64,000 bases of DNA from Alcanivorax sp. DSM 26293 (GTDB lineage: Bacteria; Pseudomonadota; Gammaproteobacteria; Pseudomonadales; Alcanivoracaceae). Position numbers and translations under genes: made by a program. The number at the start of each line of letters is the position of its first letter. Position 1 is the stretch's first letter. Shown in pieces: positions 52,079 to 61,632 of this stretch. The stretch spans positions 62,001-126,000 of the forward strand of contig NZ_FNUM01000005.1 in assembly GCF_900107995.1 (NCBI RefSeq), given 5' to 3'. The notes below the pieces were generated by a model. The model saw only the letters and a list, made by a program, of their open reading frames with translations. It was not told the origin of the DNA and searched no databases.

Positions 52079-53599
52079 TTACGAAGAAACGGCAGGAGCC
52101 GGCTCTGGCGGCATGCTGTGATGGCTGACTACGGTGCCGTTCTCAACGCTTTCCAGGTGCACGTCGAATTTCCACAGGCGATGCAGGTGGCGGAGGACTT
52201 CCCGGGCGCTGTCGTCATCCAGGGGGCGGCCGCTGCTGCGCTGGTGGCGCAGGGTCAGGGCCCGGTCACCATGGACGTTGGCGCGGACGATCTGGATGTT
52301 GGGTTCCTGAATGCTCAGGTTGTACTGCTCGGCCAGGGCGTCGCGGACTTTGCGGTAGCCCTGTTCATTGTGAATGGCGGCCACCTCTACGTAATCGTTG
52401 CGGTCGTCATCGTCGATCTGGAAGAACTTGAAGTATCGGATCAACCGTGGGGACAGAAACTGCTGAATAAAGCTTTCGTCCTTGAAGCTCTCCATGGCGA
52501 ACTTGACCGTTTCCACCCAATTTGAGCCGGCAATTTCGGGGAACCATTCCCGGTCCTCGTCATCCGGAGTTTCGCAGATGCGTCGGATATCCTGGAACAT
52601 GTTGAAGCCCAGCGCATAGGGGTTCATGCCGCTGTAGAAGGGCGCCGTGAACGGGGGCTGATAGATCACCTGGCTGTGATTCTGCAGAAACTCCAGCATG
52701 AAACCATCGGTGACCAGACCCTTGTCGTAGAGATCATTGAGCAGGGTGTAGTGCCACAGGCAGGCCCAGCCCTCGTTCATGACCTTGGTCTGGCGTTGGG
52801 GATAGAAATACTGGGCCATCTTGCGCACGATGCGGATGATCTCCCGCTGCCAGGGTTTTAGCAGTGGGGCATTTTTCTCCAGAAAATAGAGCAGATTTTC
52901 CTGCGGTTCCGCGGGAAAGGTATCGCTCTGCTCGCGCAGCTGAGTGGCGGGCTGCAACTGGGGGAAGGTACGCCATAATTCAGATACCTGTTTCTGCAGG
53001 GACTCTTCCCGTTCGCGCTGGCGCCGCTTTTCTTCGATGGCAGAAATCGGAGAAGGGCGTTTGTAGCGGTCCACGCCGTAGTTCATCAGGGCATGACAGG
53101 AGTCCAGAGTCTCTTCCACGGCGGTAACACCGTGGCGCATTTCGCAATCTGCGATATAGTTTCGTGCGAATACCAGGTAATCAATGATGGACGAGGCATC
53201 GGTCCAGGTCTTGAACAGGTAATTGTTCTTGAAAAAAGAGTTGTGTCCGTAGCTGGCATGAGCAATCACCAGGGCCTGCATGGCGATACTGTTTTCTTCC
53301 ATCAGGTAAGCAATGCAGGGGTCGGAGTTGATGACGATCTCATAGGCCAGCCCCATCTGCCCTCGCCGATAGCGGCCTTCCACCTCCACGAATTGCTTGC
53401 CGAAGGACCAGTGGTTGTAACCCACCGGCATGCCCACCGAGGAGTAGGCGTCCATCATCTGCTCGGAGGAAATGACCTCGATCTGATTGGGGTAAGTATC
53501 CAGGCCATATTTATTGTGGGCGATATCGGCGATAGCCTCGTCATAGCGTGCCAGCAGTTCGAAATCCCAGTCGGACCCTTCGGAGAGATAGCGGCTCAT
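52079..53599 (-). CDS. ycgB: SpoVR family protein (YcgB-like)
   Basis: 506 residues: [78 protein letters not shown], all conserved in SpoVR/YcgB. The molecular role is not well known. It is the third gene of the prkA-yeaH-ycgB stress/stationary-phase operon and overlaps yeaH by 4 bp. Confidence 0.95.
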   Translation of the reverse strand: MSRYLSEGSDWDFELLARYDEAIADIAHNKYGLDTYPNQIEVISSEQMMDAYSSVGMPVGYNHWSFGKQFVEVEGRYRRGQMGLAYEIVINSDPCIAYLMEENSIAMQALVIAHASYGHNSFFKNNYLFKTWTDASSIIDYLVFARNYIADCEMRHGVTAVEETLDSCHALMNYGVDRYKRPSPISAIEEKRRQREREESLQKQVSELWRTFPQLQPATQLREQSDTFPAEPQENLLYFLEKNAPLLKPWQREIIRIVRKMAQYFYPQRQTKVMNEGWACLWHYTLLNDLYDKGLVTDGFMLEFLQNHSQVIYQPPFTAPFYSGMNPYALGFNMFQDIRRICETPDDEDREWFPEIAGSNWVETVKFAMESFKDESFIQQFLSPRLIRYFKFFQIDDDDRNDYVEVAAIHNEQGYRKVRDALAEQYNLSIQEPNIQIVRANVHGDRALTLRHQRSSGRPLDDDSAREVLRHLHRLWKFDVHLESVENGTVVSHHSMPPEPAPAVSS

Positions 53600-54879
53600 G
53601 CATCCTCCATGCGTTTCTTGAAAAGGTGCCGGAAGACCGGGTAGATCTCACCGGGCTCATCAATCTGTGCCATGGAGAAGGCGGCGGGGTGCTTTGCCAT
53701 GATGTTCTGGTAATGATCCCAGAGGGCCTGGTGAGCCCGTGGCATCACTTCCACGTAGGAGAAGTACTGCAGTTTGGGGAGCAGTTCTTCCTCAATCAGT
53801 TTGGCGCAGGCGGGGGAGTCGTCGTTCCAGTTGTCGCCGTCGGAGGCCTGGGCCGCATAGATATTCCATTCCGTCACCGGGTAACGGTCATTGATGATAT
53901 CGCGGGTGAGTTTCAGGGCACTGGAGACAATGGTGCCGCCGGTCTCCCGGGAATAGAAAAACTCTTCTTCATCCACTTCCTTGGCGCTGGTGTGGTGGCG
54001 GATAAACACCACCTCGATCTTTTCGTAATTGCGTTGCAGAAACAGATACAGCAGCAGGAAGAAGCGTTTGGCCAGATCTTTCATGTCCTGATTCATGGAA
54101 CCGGACACATCCATGATGCAGAACATGACGGCGCGACTCACCGGCACCGGCACTTTGACATGATGGTTGAAGCGAAGGTCCACGGTATCCAGAAACGGGA
54201 TGCGTTCCACCCGCCGCTCCAGTTTGGCAATCTGCTCGTCCAGTTCCTGCAGGCGTGCCTGGCGTTGTGGTGACTGGTCCTGTTGCAAAAGCGCCTCGCG
54301 CTCTGCTTTCAGGTCCCGGATACGGCGGCGCGTGGCGGCGGTGAGCGCCCGGCGTCGCATGGATGCCTGGCGCATGGAGCGGACAATATTGATCTTGGCG
54401 GGCATGCCCTGGCTGACAATGCCACCATGTTTGGTCTGGAAGGTCTGGGCACCTTCCATATGGCGTTTTACCAGATTGGGCAGCTCCAGATCTTCAAACA
54501 GGAAGTTGAGAAACTCCTGTTTGTCGATTTCAAAGGCGAAGGCGTCCTCGCCGTCCCCCTGATTGCTGGCCTGGCCATCGCCGGAACCCTGGCCGCCTCC
54601 GCCTTCCGGGCGAGCAATCCGGTCACCCTGATGAAATTCCTTGTTGCCGGGATGAACAATGCTGCGCTGGCCGCCAGGGCCATGGTGGAAGATGGGCTCG
54701 GACAGGTCCTTGCGAGGGATGCTGATGCGCTCGCCCTGTTCCATGTCCTTGATGGAACGACGGTTGACGGCATCGTTGACCGCTTCACGGATATGCTTGC
54801 GATAACGACGCAAAAAGCGCTGGCGATTGACGGTGCTCTTGCGCTTGTCGTTCAGGCGGCGATCAATGATGTAGCTCAT
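53596..54879 (-). CDS. yeaH: YeaH/YhbH family protein (DUF444)
   Basis: 427 residues: [20 protein letters not shown] at the N-terminus, an [20 protein letters not shown] segment, and a VWA-like domain with a MIDAS-like [20 protein letters not shown]. It is always found with PrkA kinase and SpoVR. In E. coli the equivalent gene belongs to a general stress operon. Separated from prkA by a REP hairpin. Confidence 0.95.
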   Translation of the reverse strand: MSYIIDRRLNDKRKSTVNRQRFLRRYRKHIREAVNDAVNRRSIKDMEQGERISIPRKDLSEPIFHHGPGGQRSIVHPGNKEFHQGDRIARPEGGGGQGSGDGQASNQGDGEDAFAFEIDKQEFLNFLFEDLELPNLVKRHMEGAQTFQTKHGGIVSQGMPAKINIVRSMRQASMRRRALTAATRRRIRDLKAEREALLQQDQSPQRQARLQELDEQIAKLERRVERIPFLDTVDLRFNHHVKVPVPVSRAVMFCIMDVSGSMNQDMKDLAKRFFLLLYLFLQRNYEKIEVVFIRHHTSAKEVDEEEFFYSRETGGTIVSSALKLTRDIINDRYPVTEWNIYAAQASDGDNWNDDSPACAKLIEEELLPKLQYFSYVEVMPRAHQALWDHYQNIMAKHPAAFSMAQIDEPGEIYPVFRHLFKKRMEDA

Positions 54880-54907
54880 TCGCTTCTCCCGACTTCACCG
54901 GCGGCAT

Positions 54908-54972
54908 TGTAGGAGCGCCGCTTGAGGCGCGAATTGGCACAGCTGGTTTGCGCCTCAAGCGGCGCTCCTACA
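54908..54972. repeat. REPIN hairpin between prkA and yeaH
   Basis: Nearly perfect arms (TGTAGGAGCGCCGCTTGAGG... from 54908 and its inverse ending at 54972) with a short loop, filling most of the 98-bp gap inside the operon. Confidence 0.9.
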
Positions 54973-54977
54973 GCGTT

Positions 54978-56900
54978 CTACTGCGCCTTGCGTACCCGCA
55001 GATACCATTCCGACAGCAGGCGTACCTGCTTTTCCGTGTAGCCGCGGGAGACCATGCGTTGCACGAAATTGTTGTGCTTGCGCTGGTCGTCTTCGCTGCC
55101 CTTGGCATTGAAGGAAATCACCGGCAGCAGGTCCTCCGTGTTGGAGAACATTTTCTTCTCGATCACGTCGCGGAGCTTTTGGTAGCTGAGCCAGCTCGGG
55201 TTCTTGCCGTGATTGTTGGCGCGGGCGCGGAGTACGAAGTTGACCACCTCGTTGCGGAAGTCCTTGGGGTTGGAAATGCCCGCCGGTTTTTCGATCTTTT
55301 CCAGGTCTTCGTTGAGAGCCTGGCGATCGAAAATTTCTCCCGTGTCCGGGTCGCGGAATTCCTGGTCCTGAATCCAGAAATCGGCATAGGTCACGTAGCG
55401 GTCGAAGATGTTCTGGCCATATTCGGAGTAGGACTCCAGGTAAGCGGTCTGGATTTCCTTGCCGATAAATTCCACGTAGCGGGGTACCAGGTATTCCTTG
55501 ATGAATCTCCGGTATTGCTCCTGACGGTCCTGGGGGAATTGCTCCTGATCGATGCGTTGTTCCAGTACATGAATCAGGTGTACCGGGTTGGCGGCCACCT
55601 CGGAGTGATCGTAGTTGAATACCTTGGACAGAATCTTGAACGCGAAGCGGGTGGAGAGGCCGTTCATGCCTTCATCCACACCGGCCATGTCGTGGTATTC
55701 CTGAATCGACTTGGCGTGGGGATCCACATCCTTCAGGTTCTCACCATCATAGACCCGCATCTTGGAGTAGATGCTGGAATTCTCCGGTTCCTTGAGGCGA
55801 GTCAGGGTCGAGAACTGGGCCAGCATGTGCAGGGTATCCGGTGCGCAATGGGCGTCGCGCAGACTGGAATTGCGCAGCAGCTTTTCGTAAATCTGCATTT
55901 CTTCGGTGACACGCAGGCAGTAAGGCACCTTGACGATATAGACCCGGTCGATAAAGGCCTCGTTGTTCTTGTTGTTCTTGAAGGTATGCCACTCTGCTTC
56001 ATTGGAGTGGGCCAGAACGATCCCGTCGAAGGGAATCGCGCCCATGTGTTCCGTGCCGTTGTAATTGCCTTCCTGGGTTGCTGTCAGCAATGGATGCAGC
56101 ACCTTGATCGGTGCCTTGAACATCTCCACGAATTCCAGAATACCCTGATTGGCCCGGCACAGCCCGCCGGAGAAGGAGTAGGCATCCGGATCATCCTGGG
56201 AGAAGTCTTCCAGCTTGCGGATGTCCACCTTGCCCACCAGGGCCGAAATGTCCTGGTTGTTCTCGTCGCCCGGCTCGGTCTTGGCCACGCCCACCTGATC
56301 CAGAATCGAAGGATAGCGTTTGACCACCCGGAACTGGCTGATATCGCCGCCGAATTCATGTAACCGTTTTACCGCCCAGGGAGACATGATGGTGCGGATA
56401 TAGCGGCGTGGGATGCCGTATTCCTCTTCCAGGATGGGAGCATCTTCCTCCGGATCAAACAGGGACAGGGGAGAGTCGTTCACCGGGGAGCCCTTGATGG
56501 CGTAGAAGGGCACTTTCTGCATCAGCGCCTTGAGCTTTTCCGCCAGGGAAGATTTGCCGCCCCCCACCGGGCCCAGCAGATACAGAATCTGTTTCTTTTC
56601 TTCCAGCCCCTGGGCCGCATGGCGGAAGTAGCTGACGATATTCTCGATGACCTCTTCCAGGCCGTAGAACTCGTCGAAGGCAGGGTAACGACGGATGACC
56701 TTGTTGGAGAAGATGCGTGACAGGCGGGGGTCCTTGGCAGTGTCGACCATCTCCGGCTCGCCGATGGCCATGAGCATGCGTTCGGGGGCGGTGGCGTAGG
56801 CGCTGGGATCGCGCTTGCACAGCTCCAGGTATTCTTCCAGCGACATCTCTTCCTGCTGGGTGCTCTCAAACCGGGCCTGGTAGTGGCTGATAATGCTCAT
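54978..56900 (-). CDS. prkA: PrkA serine protein kinase (YeaG-like)
   Basis: 640 residues: AAA-like N-terminal domain with Walker A LLGPVGGGKSSLAEKLK (near residue 108), and a C-terminal kinase-like domain. Typical: NKVIRRYPAFDEFYGLEEVI, LAHSNEAEWHTFKNNKNNEA. Excellent ribosome site AGGAGGAAGCAGGC before the ATG at 56900. First gene of the prkA-yeaH-ycgB operon. Confidence 0.96.
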   Translation of the reverse strand: MSIISHYQARFESTQQEEMSLEEYLELCKRDPSAYATAPERMLMAIGEPEMVDTAKDPRLSRIFSNKVIRRYPAFDEFYGLEEVIENIVSYFRHAAQGLEEKKQILYLLGPVGGGKSSLAEKLKALMQKVPFYAIKGSPVNDSPLSLFDPEEDAPILEEEYGIPRRYIRTIMSPWAVKRLHEFGGDISQFRVVKRYPSILDQVGVAKTEPGDENNQDISALVGKVDIRKLEDFSQDDPDAYSFSGGLCRANQGILEFVEMFKAPIKVLHPLLTATQEGNYNGTEHMGAIPFDGIVLAHSNEAEWHTFKNNKNNEAFIDRVYIVKVPYCLRVTEEMQIYEKLLRNSSLRDAHCAPDTLHMLAQFSTLTRLKEPENSSIYSKMRVYDGENLKDVDPHAKSIQEYHDMAGVDEGMNGLSTRFAFKILSKVFNYDHSEVAANPVHLIHVLEQRIDQEQFPQDRQEQYRRFIKEYLVPRYVEFIGKEIQTAYLESYSEYGQNIFDRYVTYADFWIQDQEFRDPDTGEIFDRQALNEDLEKIEKPAGISNPKDFRNEVVNFVLRARANNHGKNPSWLSYQKLRDVIEKKMFSNTEDLLPVISFNAKGSEDDQRKHNNFVQRMVSRGYTEKQVRLLSEWYLRVRKAQ

Positions 56901-57233
56901 GCCTGCTTCCTCCTGGCGGAACCAACAATGGTCACAACAAAACTACATGGGGTACGTGTCCTTGGTAGATGCCTTGATCACTTTTCTCATTAATAAAAAA
57001 AGTCGTGTAAATAAAAAATGAAAATGGGGATTCGTGTGCGCAGGGCTGACCGTGCAGTCACGTCTTTAGCATGTAGCCAAACGGCCGATGAAGTCAAAGC
57101 GGAAGGAAATTTTTTTTTGCAGAAAAAGGACGAAGTGTGGCGAATGTCTGACAGGCCGGGAGGCGGTCGGTCACAAGGGGGAAACGGAAGGACGGAATGC
57201 AGCCGGCAGGGCCTTGCCTGCCGGTGCCGGGGA
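56901..57233. other. Intergenic region upstream of prkA
   Basis: 333 bases holding the prkA promoter region (A+T-rich near 56985-57020 with TTAATAAAAAAAG). At 57203-57222 GCCGGCAGG/CCTGCCGG forms a hairpin near the apaH end. No gene seen. Confidence 0.5.
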
Positions 57234-58040
57234 TCAGCAGTGACAGGCGAAGCGGGTCAGGTCGTCCAGGCGCAAGGCGGTGAGGCTGCCACCCCAGACA
57301 CAGCCGGTATCCAGGGCGTCGACGCCGGCCACGTGGGTATTGCCTTCCAGTGCCGCCCAGTGGCCAAACAGGATACGGGTATCCGTCACCTGACGATCCG
57401 GGTGCTGGAACCAGGGCATAAAGCCCGCTGGGGGGGCATCGGCTTCCCCCTTGGTGGCCAGATCCAGTTCGCCGGCCAGGTTCACAAAACGCATGCGGGT
57501 AAAGTGATTGGTGATGACGCGCCAGCGCTCCGGGCCTTGCAGCGCGTCGTCCCAGCCGGCCGGCTGGTTGCCGTACATGTGGGCAAAATATTCGCCTACC
57601 TGTGGCCCACGCAGTACCTGCTCCACTTCCCGGGCCCGCTCCCGGGCTTGCGACAGTGTCCACAGTGGCGGAATGCCCGCATGGGTCATCACTGCCTGGT
57701 GTTCCGGGATATCAATCAGTAACGGACAATCCTGCAGCCAGCCCAGCAGGGCGTTGCGGTCAGGGGCCTCGAGGATATCCGTGAGAGTGTCCTTGCGACG
57801 GCTGTCGGTGCTCCCCTGGGCCACGGCCAGCAGATGCAGGTCGTGATTGCCCAATACCGTATGCACATTATCGCGTAGCGCGTAAACACGGCGCAGGGTC
57901 CCCAGGGAGTCCGGCCCCCGATTGACCAGATCGCCGGCCAGGAACAGCCGGTCACGATCGGCATTAAATCCGATCCGCTCCAGCAGGCAGTCGAACGGCG
58001 CCAGGCAGCCCTGCAGATCGCCGATGGCGTAATCGCTCAA
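57234..58040 (-). CDS. apaH: Diadenosine tetraphosphatase ApaH
   Basis: A 268-residue metallophosphatase that splits Ap4A. Motifs YAIGDLQGCLAPFD, LAGDLVNRGPDSLGTLR, TVLGNHDLHLLAVAQG, and VMTHAGIPP. Last gene of the lptD-surA-pdxA-rsmA-apaG-apaH series, the canonical gammaproteobacterial order. 27 bp after apaG. Confidence 0.96.
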   Translation of the reverse strand: MSDYAIGDLQGCLAPFDCLLERIGFNADRDRLFLAGDLVNRGPDSLGTLRRVYALRDNVHTVLGNHDLHLLAVAQGSTDSRRKDTLTDILEAPDRNALLGWLQDCPLLIDIPEHQAVMTHAGIPPLWTLSQARERAREVEQVLRGPQVGEYFAHMYGNQPAGWDDALQGPERWRVITNHFTRMRFVNLAGELDLATKGEADAPPAGFMPWFQHPDRQVTDTRILFGHWAALEGNTHVAGVDALDTGCVWGGSLTALRLDDLTRFACHC

Positions 58041-58067
58041 GAGTTGCCTCCGCCTTGGATGCCGGGG

Positions 58068-58445
58068 TTAATGCAGTGCATGGGGCACCGCCAGGGTGAA
58101 CATGGGGATTTCTGCATCGAAGTGAGTGCCATCTTCTCCAATCATCTGGTAACTGCCGCGCATGCTGCCAACCTCGGTTTCCAGGATGGCGCCGCTGGTA
58201 TAGGAAAATGTCTGGCCCGGCGCGATATGGGGCTGTTCGCCGATAACGCCTTCGCCGTGGACTTCCTGGACACGGTCCTCGCCGTCGGTGATCACCCAGT
58301 GGCGGGTGAGCAGGCGGGCACTGACGGTGCCTTCATTGCGAATGGTGATGTGATAGGCAAACACCCAGCGCTGGCTGTCCGGATCGCTCTGATCGGCAAG
58401 GAATTCGGTTTCCACCGAGACCTGAATATTGTGGCGCGGGCTCAT
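58068..58445 (-). CDS. apaG: ApaG protein
   Basis: 125 residues (same length as E. coli ApaG) from the ATG at 58445 with GGAG upstream; an in-frame ATG at 58487 is less likely. Conserved VETEFLADQSDPDSQRWVFA, IRNEGTVSARLLTRHWVIT, QPHIAPGQTFSYTSG. FnIII-like fold of unknown biochemical role, between rsmA and apaH. Confidence 0.93.
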   Translation of the reverse strand: MSPRHNIQVSVETEFLADQSDPDSQRWVFAYHITIRNEGTVSARLLTRHWVITDGEDRVQEVHGEGVIGEQPHIAPGQTFSYTSGAILETEVGSMRGSYQMIGEDGTHFDAEIPMFTLAVPHALH

Positions 58446-58532
58446 GATTGCTCCGTTGATGTGATTCTCGCTGAAGGGTGATGCCACCCGATGCCGGTTA
58501 CCCGGCGGGCGCTGACGTGACAGAGTGGCCCG

Positions 58533-59327
58533 TTAGGCGTTGCCTGCCCCGGGGCAGGTGAGATTGGCCAGGGTCACATAGTCCGCCACGGTGAGCTGGT
58601 CCGGGCGCAGACCGGCGTCGATGCCTGCCTGTTCGAACTGCTCCAGCGTTACCTGGGATTTTAGACTATTGCGGATGGCCTTGCGTCGTTGAGTGAAGGC
58701 CTGGGCCACCAGTCGGCGCAGGTGCTCTTCATCGTTTGCCGGATGGGGCGGGCTGGCGTGGGGAATCAGGCGCACCACGGCGGAATCCACCTTGGGCGGC
58801 GGGCTGAAGGCGCCCGGTGGCACAAAGAACAGATAGTCCGCCTGACAATGGTACTGGACCATGATCGACAGGCGCCCCCAGTCCCGGGTGCCGGGGCTGG
58901 CGGTGAGCCGGTCCACCACTTCCTTCTGCAACATGAAGGTCATGTCGCTGATGGCGTCCGCCTGGCTGAGCAGGTGGAAGATCAGCGGGGTGGAAATGTT
59001 GTAGGGCAGGTTGCCGATGACCCGCAGCGGCTTGTCCGCCGGTTTCAGGGTGCGGAAGTCGAAGCGCAGGGCATCGCTTTCATGGATGGTCAGGCGTTCC
59101 GGGCTGTTTTCCTGGCGCAGCAGGGCAATCAGGTCCCGGTCCAGTTCCACCACGTGCAGGTGAGGTATCTCTTCCAGCAGCGGGTAGGTAAGCGCGCCAC
59201 GGCCAGGGCCGATTTCCACCAGGGTGTCGTCCTGCTGCAGCCCCAGGGTGCGCACCATGCGGTCCACCAGGTTGCGGTCATGCAGGAAGTGCTGGCCGAA
59301 ACGTTTGCGGGTGCGATGTTCTGTCAT
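58533..59327 (-). CDS. rsmA: 16S rRNA dimethyladenosine transferase RsmA (KsgA)
   Basis: A 264-residue rRNA methylase that dimethylates the two adenines in the 3' hairpin of 16S rRNA. RKRFGQHFLHDRNLVDRMV, SAM motif VEIGPGRGALTYPL, NLPYNIST catalytic motif. The start overlaps pdxA by 4 bp. Confidence 0.97.
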   Translation of the reverse strand: MTEHRTRKRFGQHFLHDRNLVDRMVRTLGLQQDDTLVEIGPGRGALTYPLLEEIPHLHVVELDRDLIALLRQENSPERLTIHESDALRFDFRTLKPADKPLRVIGNLPYNISTPLIFHLLSQADAISDMTFMLQKEVVDRLTASPGTRDWGRLSIMVQYHCQADYLFFVPPGAFSPPPKVDSAVVRLIPHASPPHPANDEEHLRRLVAQAFTQRRKAIRNSLKSQVTLEQFEQAGIDAGLRPDQLTVADYVTLANLTCPGAGNA

Positions 59328-60328
59328 GTGGCGGCAAGCTCCAGAGCGAGTCGGGTGGCGGCGATCAGGCTGCCGGCCTTGGCCGTGCCGGTGCCAGCCA
59401 GGTCGAAAGCGGTGCCATGATCCACCGAGGTGCGGATAAAGGGCAGCCCCAGGGTAATGTTGATGGCTTCGCCAAAGCCGGCGTACTTGAGGACGGGCAA
59501 ACCCTGATCGTGGTACATGGCCAGCACCGCATCATGTTTTGCCAGCAGGTCCGGCTGGAAGGCGGTATCCGCCGGCAGTGGGCCGGTGAGGGCCATGCCC
59601 TGGCCGCGCAGGGCTTCCAGGGTGGGAATGATCACGTCCAGTTCCTCGCGGCCCAGGTGACCCCCTTCGCCGGCATGGGGGTTGAGCCCGAGCACCAGAA
59701 TACGGGGTTCATCAATGCGGTACTTGCCGATCAGGTCGTTGCGCAGAATGGTCAACGTGCGGGTCAGGCTGTCTGCGGTGATTGCCCGGGGCACCTGACT
59801 GAGTGGCAGATGGGTGGTGACCAGGGCCACGCGCAGTTCGCGGGCGGTGAGCATCATGACTACCTGGTCCACCCCGGCCTGCTCGGCGAGAAACTCGGTA
59901 TGGCCGGTGAAGGCCGGGTCGGCCCCTTCGCAAATCACGTTCTTGGCCACCGGGGCGGTCACCATGGCCGCAAAGGTGTTGTCCAGGCAGCCCTGGGCGG
60001 CGCGGGTCAGCAGGGTGAGCGTGCCGCTGGCGGTGGCCGGGTCCGGCTGGCCGGCAGTGACCGGCGCCCCAGCCGGGGTGTGCCATACCGGCAGGGTGCC
60101 GGGCGCCAATGGTTGCCCGGGTTGCCAGTCGGAGAGGGTGACCGTCAGGCCGAGCCGGGAGGCTCGGTCTTTCAGGACGTCACGGTCACCGATGGCAACC
60201 AGCGGGGCATCCGGGAAGGAGGCCGGCAGGGTCAGCACCAGGTCGGGGCCGATGCCTGCCGGGTCTCCGCAGGTGATGGCGATGGGACGCTCTGGCGTCA
60301 GACGTCCGGCGTCAGACGCCAGACTCAT
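59324..60328 (-). CDS. pdxA: 4-hydroxythreonine-4-phosphate dehydrogenase PdxA
   Basis: A 334-residue enzyme of vitamin B6 synthesis. ITCGDPAGIGPDLVL, MVTAPVAKNVI, HTEFLAEQAGV (metal His), LNPHAGEGGHLG, AMYHDQGLPVLKYAGFGEAI, SVDHGTAFDLAG. Coupled to surA (4-bp overlap) and rsmA (4-bp overlap). Confidence 0.97.
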   Translation of the reverse strand: MSLASDAGRLTPERPIAITCGDPAGIGPDLVLTLPASFPDAPLVAIGDRDVLKDRASRLGLTVTLSDWQPGQPLAPGTLPVWHTPAGAPVTAGQPDPATASGTLTLLTRAAQGCLDNTFAAMVTAPVAKNVICEGADPAFTGHTEFLAEQAGVDQVVMMLTARELRVALVTTHLPLSQVPRAITADSLTRTLTILRNDLIGKYRIDEPRILVLGLNPHAGEGGHLGREELDVIIPTLEALRGQGMALTGPLPADTAFQPDLLAKHDAVLAMYHDQGLPVLKYAGFGEAINITLGLPFIRTSVDHGTAFDLAGTGTAKAGSLIAATRLALELAAT

Positions 60329-61632
60329 AAGCGGATATCCACGTAGGACTCGCTGCGCTGCTCCTGCAGCCAGGTTTCCAGCTCTTCTTCGAAGCGTCGT
60401 TTCTGCAGGGCCTGGGTGGCCTGCATACGGCGGAATTCCTCGCTCATGTCCGCATCGCGGGTAGCGTCCACGCGCAGGAAGTGCCAGCCGAACTGGCTTT
60501 CAAAGACCGGCGACAGTTCCCCCATCGGGGTATTGAGCATCATGTCCTCGAATTCCGGCACCATCTCGCCCTGGGTGATCCAGCCCAGTTCGCCGCCGTT
60601 GCGGGCGCTGCCCGGATCATCGGAATGTTCTGCGGCCACCGTGGCAAAGTCCTGCTTGCCCTCGGCAATGCTGTCATGCAGGCGAATGGCCTTGTCGCGG
60701 GCCTCCTCGGCACTGATCAGGGCGTCGGGTTTGATCAGAATGTGGCGAACCTGATACTGGGTGACTACTTTCTCGACACCGCCCTTGCGGTCCATCAGCT
60801 TGAGAATGTGGAAGCCGGCGCCGGAGCGCAGGGGCGGGGAAATCTCGCCCTTGTCCATGTCGATGGCGGTTTCCGCAAACAGGCTGGGCCACTGGGCCGC
60901 CGGGCGCCAGCCCAGGTCGCCCCCTTCCAGCGCCTTGGGGCCATCGGATTCAGCGGTGGCCAGCTGCTGGAAATCGCTACCCTTGTTCAGCCGTTCCACA
61001 ATGCCTTCGGCCTTCTGGCGGGCGGCCTGCACCACCTCCGGGCTGGCACCGGCAGGGACGCGTACCAGGATGTGCCCCAGACGAAAATCGGCTTCGAACA
61101 TTTGCTTGCCCATTTCCGAACTCAGGAAACGGTCCACTTCCCGGTCGGTAATGCGGATGCGCGACGCCACGCTGCGCTGTTGCAGACGGGAAATCAGCAT
61201 GTCCTCACGGATCTGTTCACGGAACTGGGCCCAGTTGTAGCCATCCTGGCGCAGGGCGCCGGCGAAATCTTCCAGGGTCATGCCGTTCTGGCGGGCAATG
61301 CCGGCCAGGGCCTGGTTGAGGGTGGCGTCATCCACCTTGATACCGGCCCGGTCGGCGAGCTGCAGTTGCAGGCGCTCCAGGATCATACGGTCGAGGACCT
61401 GCTCGCGCATCACCGCCGGGGGTGGCAATGGCTGGCCCTTTTCCTGGAACTGCAGGGCAATAGTGCTGATGCGTTCATCCAGCTCGCTGGCCATGATGGC
61501 GCCGTCGTTGACCACGGCCACAATGCGATCGAGCATCTGCACCTTGGCATGGGACCAGACCGGCACCATCAGCGCGACCATGGTCAGCAGGCCAAGCAGA
61601 GTGTGTCTGGCGTGCAGGGTTGTCTTAATCAT
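60325..61632 (-). CDS. surA: Periplasmic chaperone/peptidyl-prolyl isomerase SurA
   Basis: A protein of 435 residues from the ATG at 61632 (MIKTTLHARHTLLGLLTMVA), giving a signal peptide ending near SHA; longer upstream frames are not conserved. N-terminal SurA domain (DRIVAVVNDGAIMASELDER) and two parvulin domains (RLGHILVRVPAGASPEVV and QVRHILIKPDALISAEEA). Helps fold outer-membrane proteins including LptD, encoded just upstream. Confidence 0.95.
   Translation of the reverse strand: MIKTTLHARHTLLGLLTMVALMVPVWSHAKVQMLDRIVAVVNDGAIMASELDERISTIALQFQEKGQPLPPPAVMREQVLDRMILERLQLQLADRAGIKVDDATLNQALAGIARQNGMTLEDFAGALRQDGYNWAQFREQIREDMLISRLQQRSVASRIRITDREVDRFLSSEMGKQMFEADFRLGHILVRVPAGASPEVVQAARQKAEGIVERLNKGSDFQQLATAESDGPKALEGGDLGWRPAAQWPSLFAETAIDMDKGEISPPLRSGAGFHILKLMDRKGGVEKVVTQYQVRHILIKPDALISAEEARDKAIRLHDSIAEGKQDFATVAAEHSDDPGSARNGGELGWITQGEMVPEFEDMMLNTPMGELSPVFESQFGWHFLRVDATRDADMSEEFRRMQATQALQKRRFEEELETWLQEQRSESYVDIRL

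Noticed and set aside
54948-56363. Plus-strand 471-codon frame opposite prkA
   Set aside because: Shadow frame of the kinase gene.
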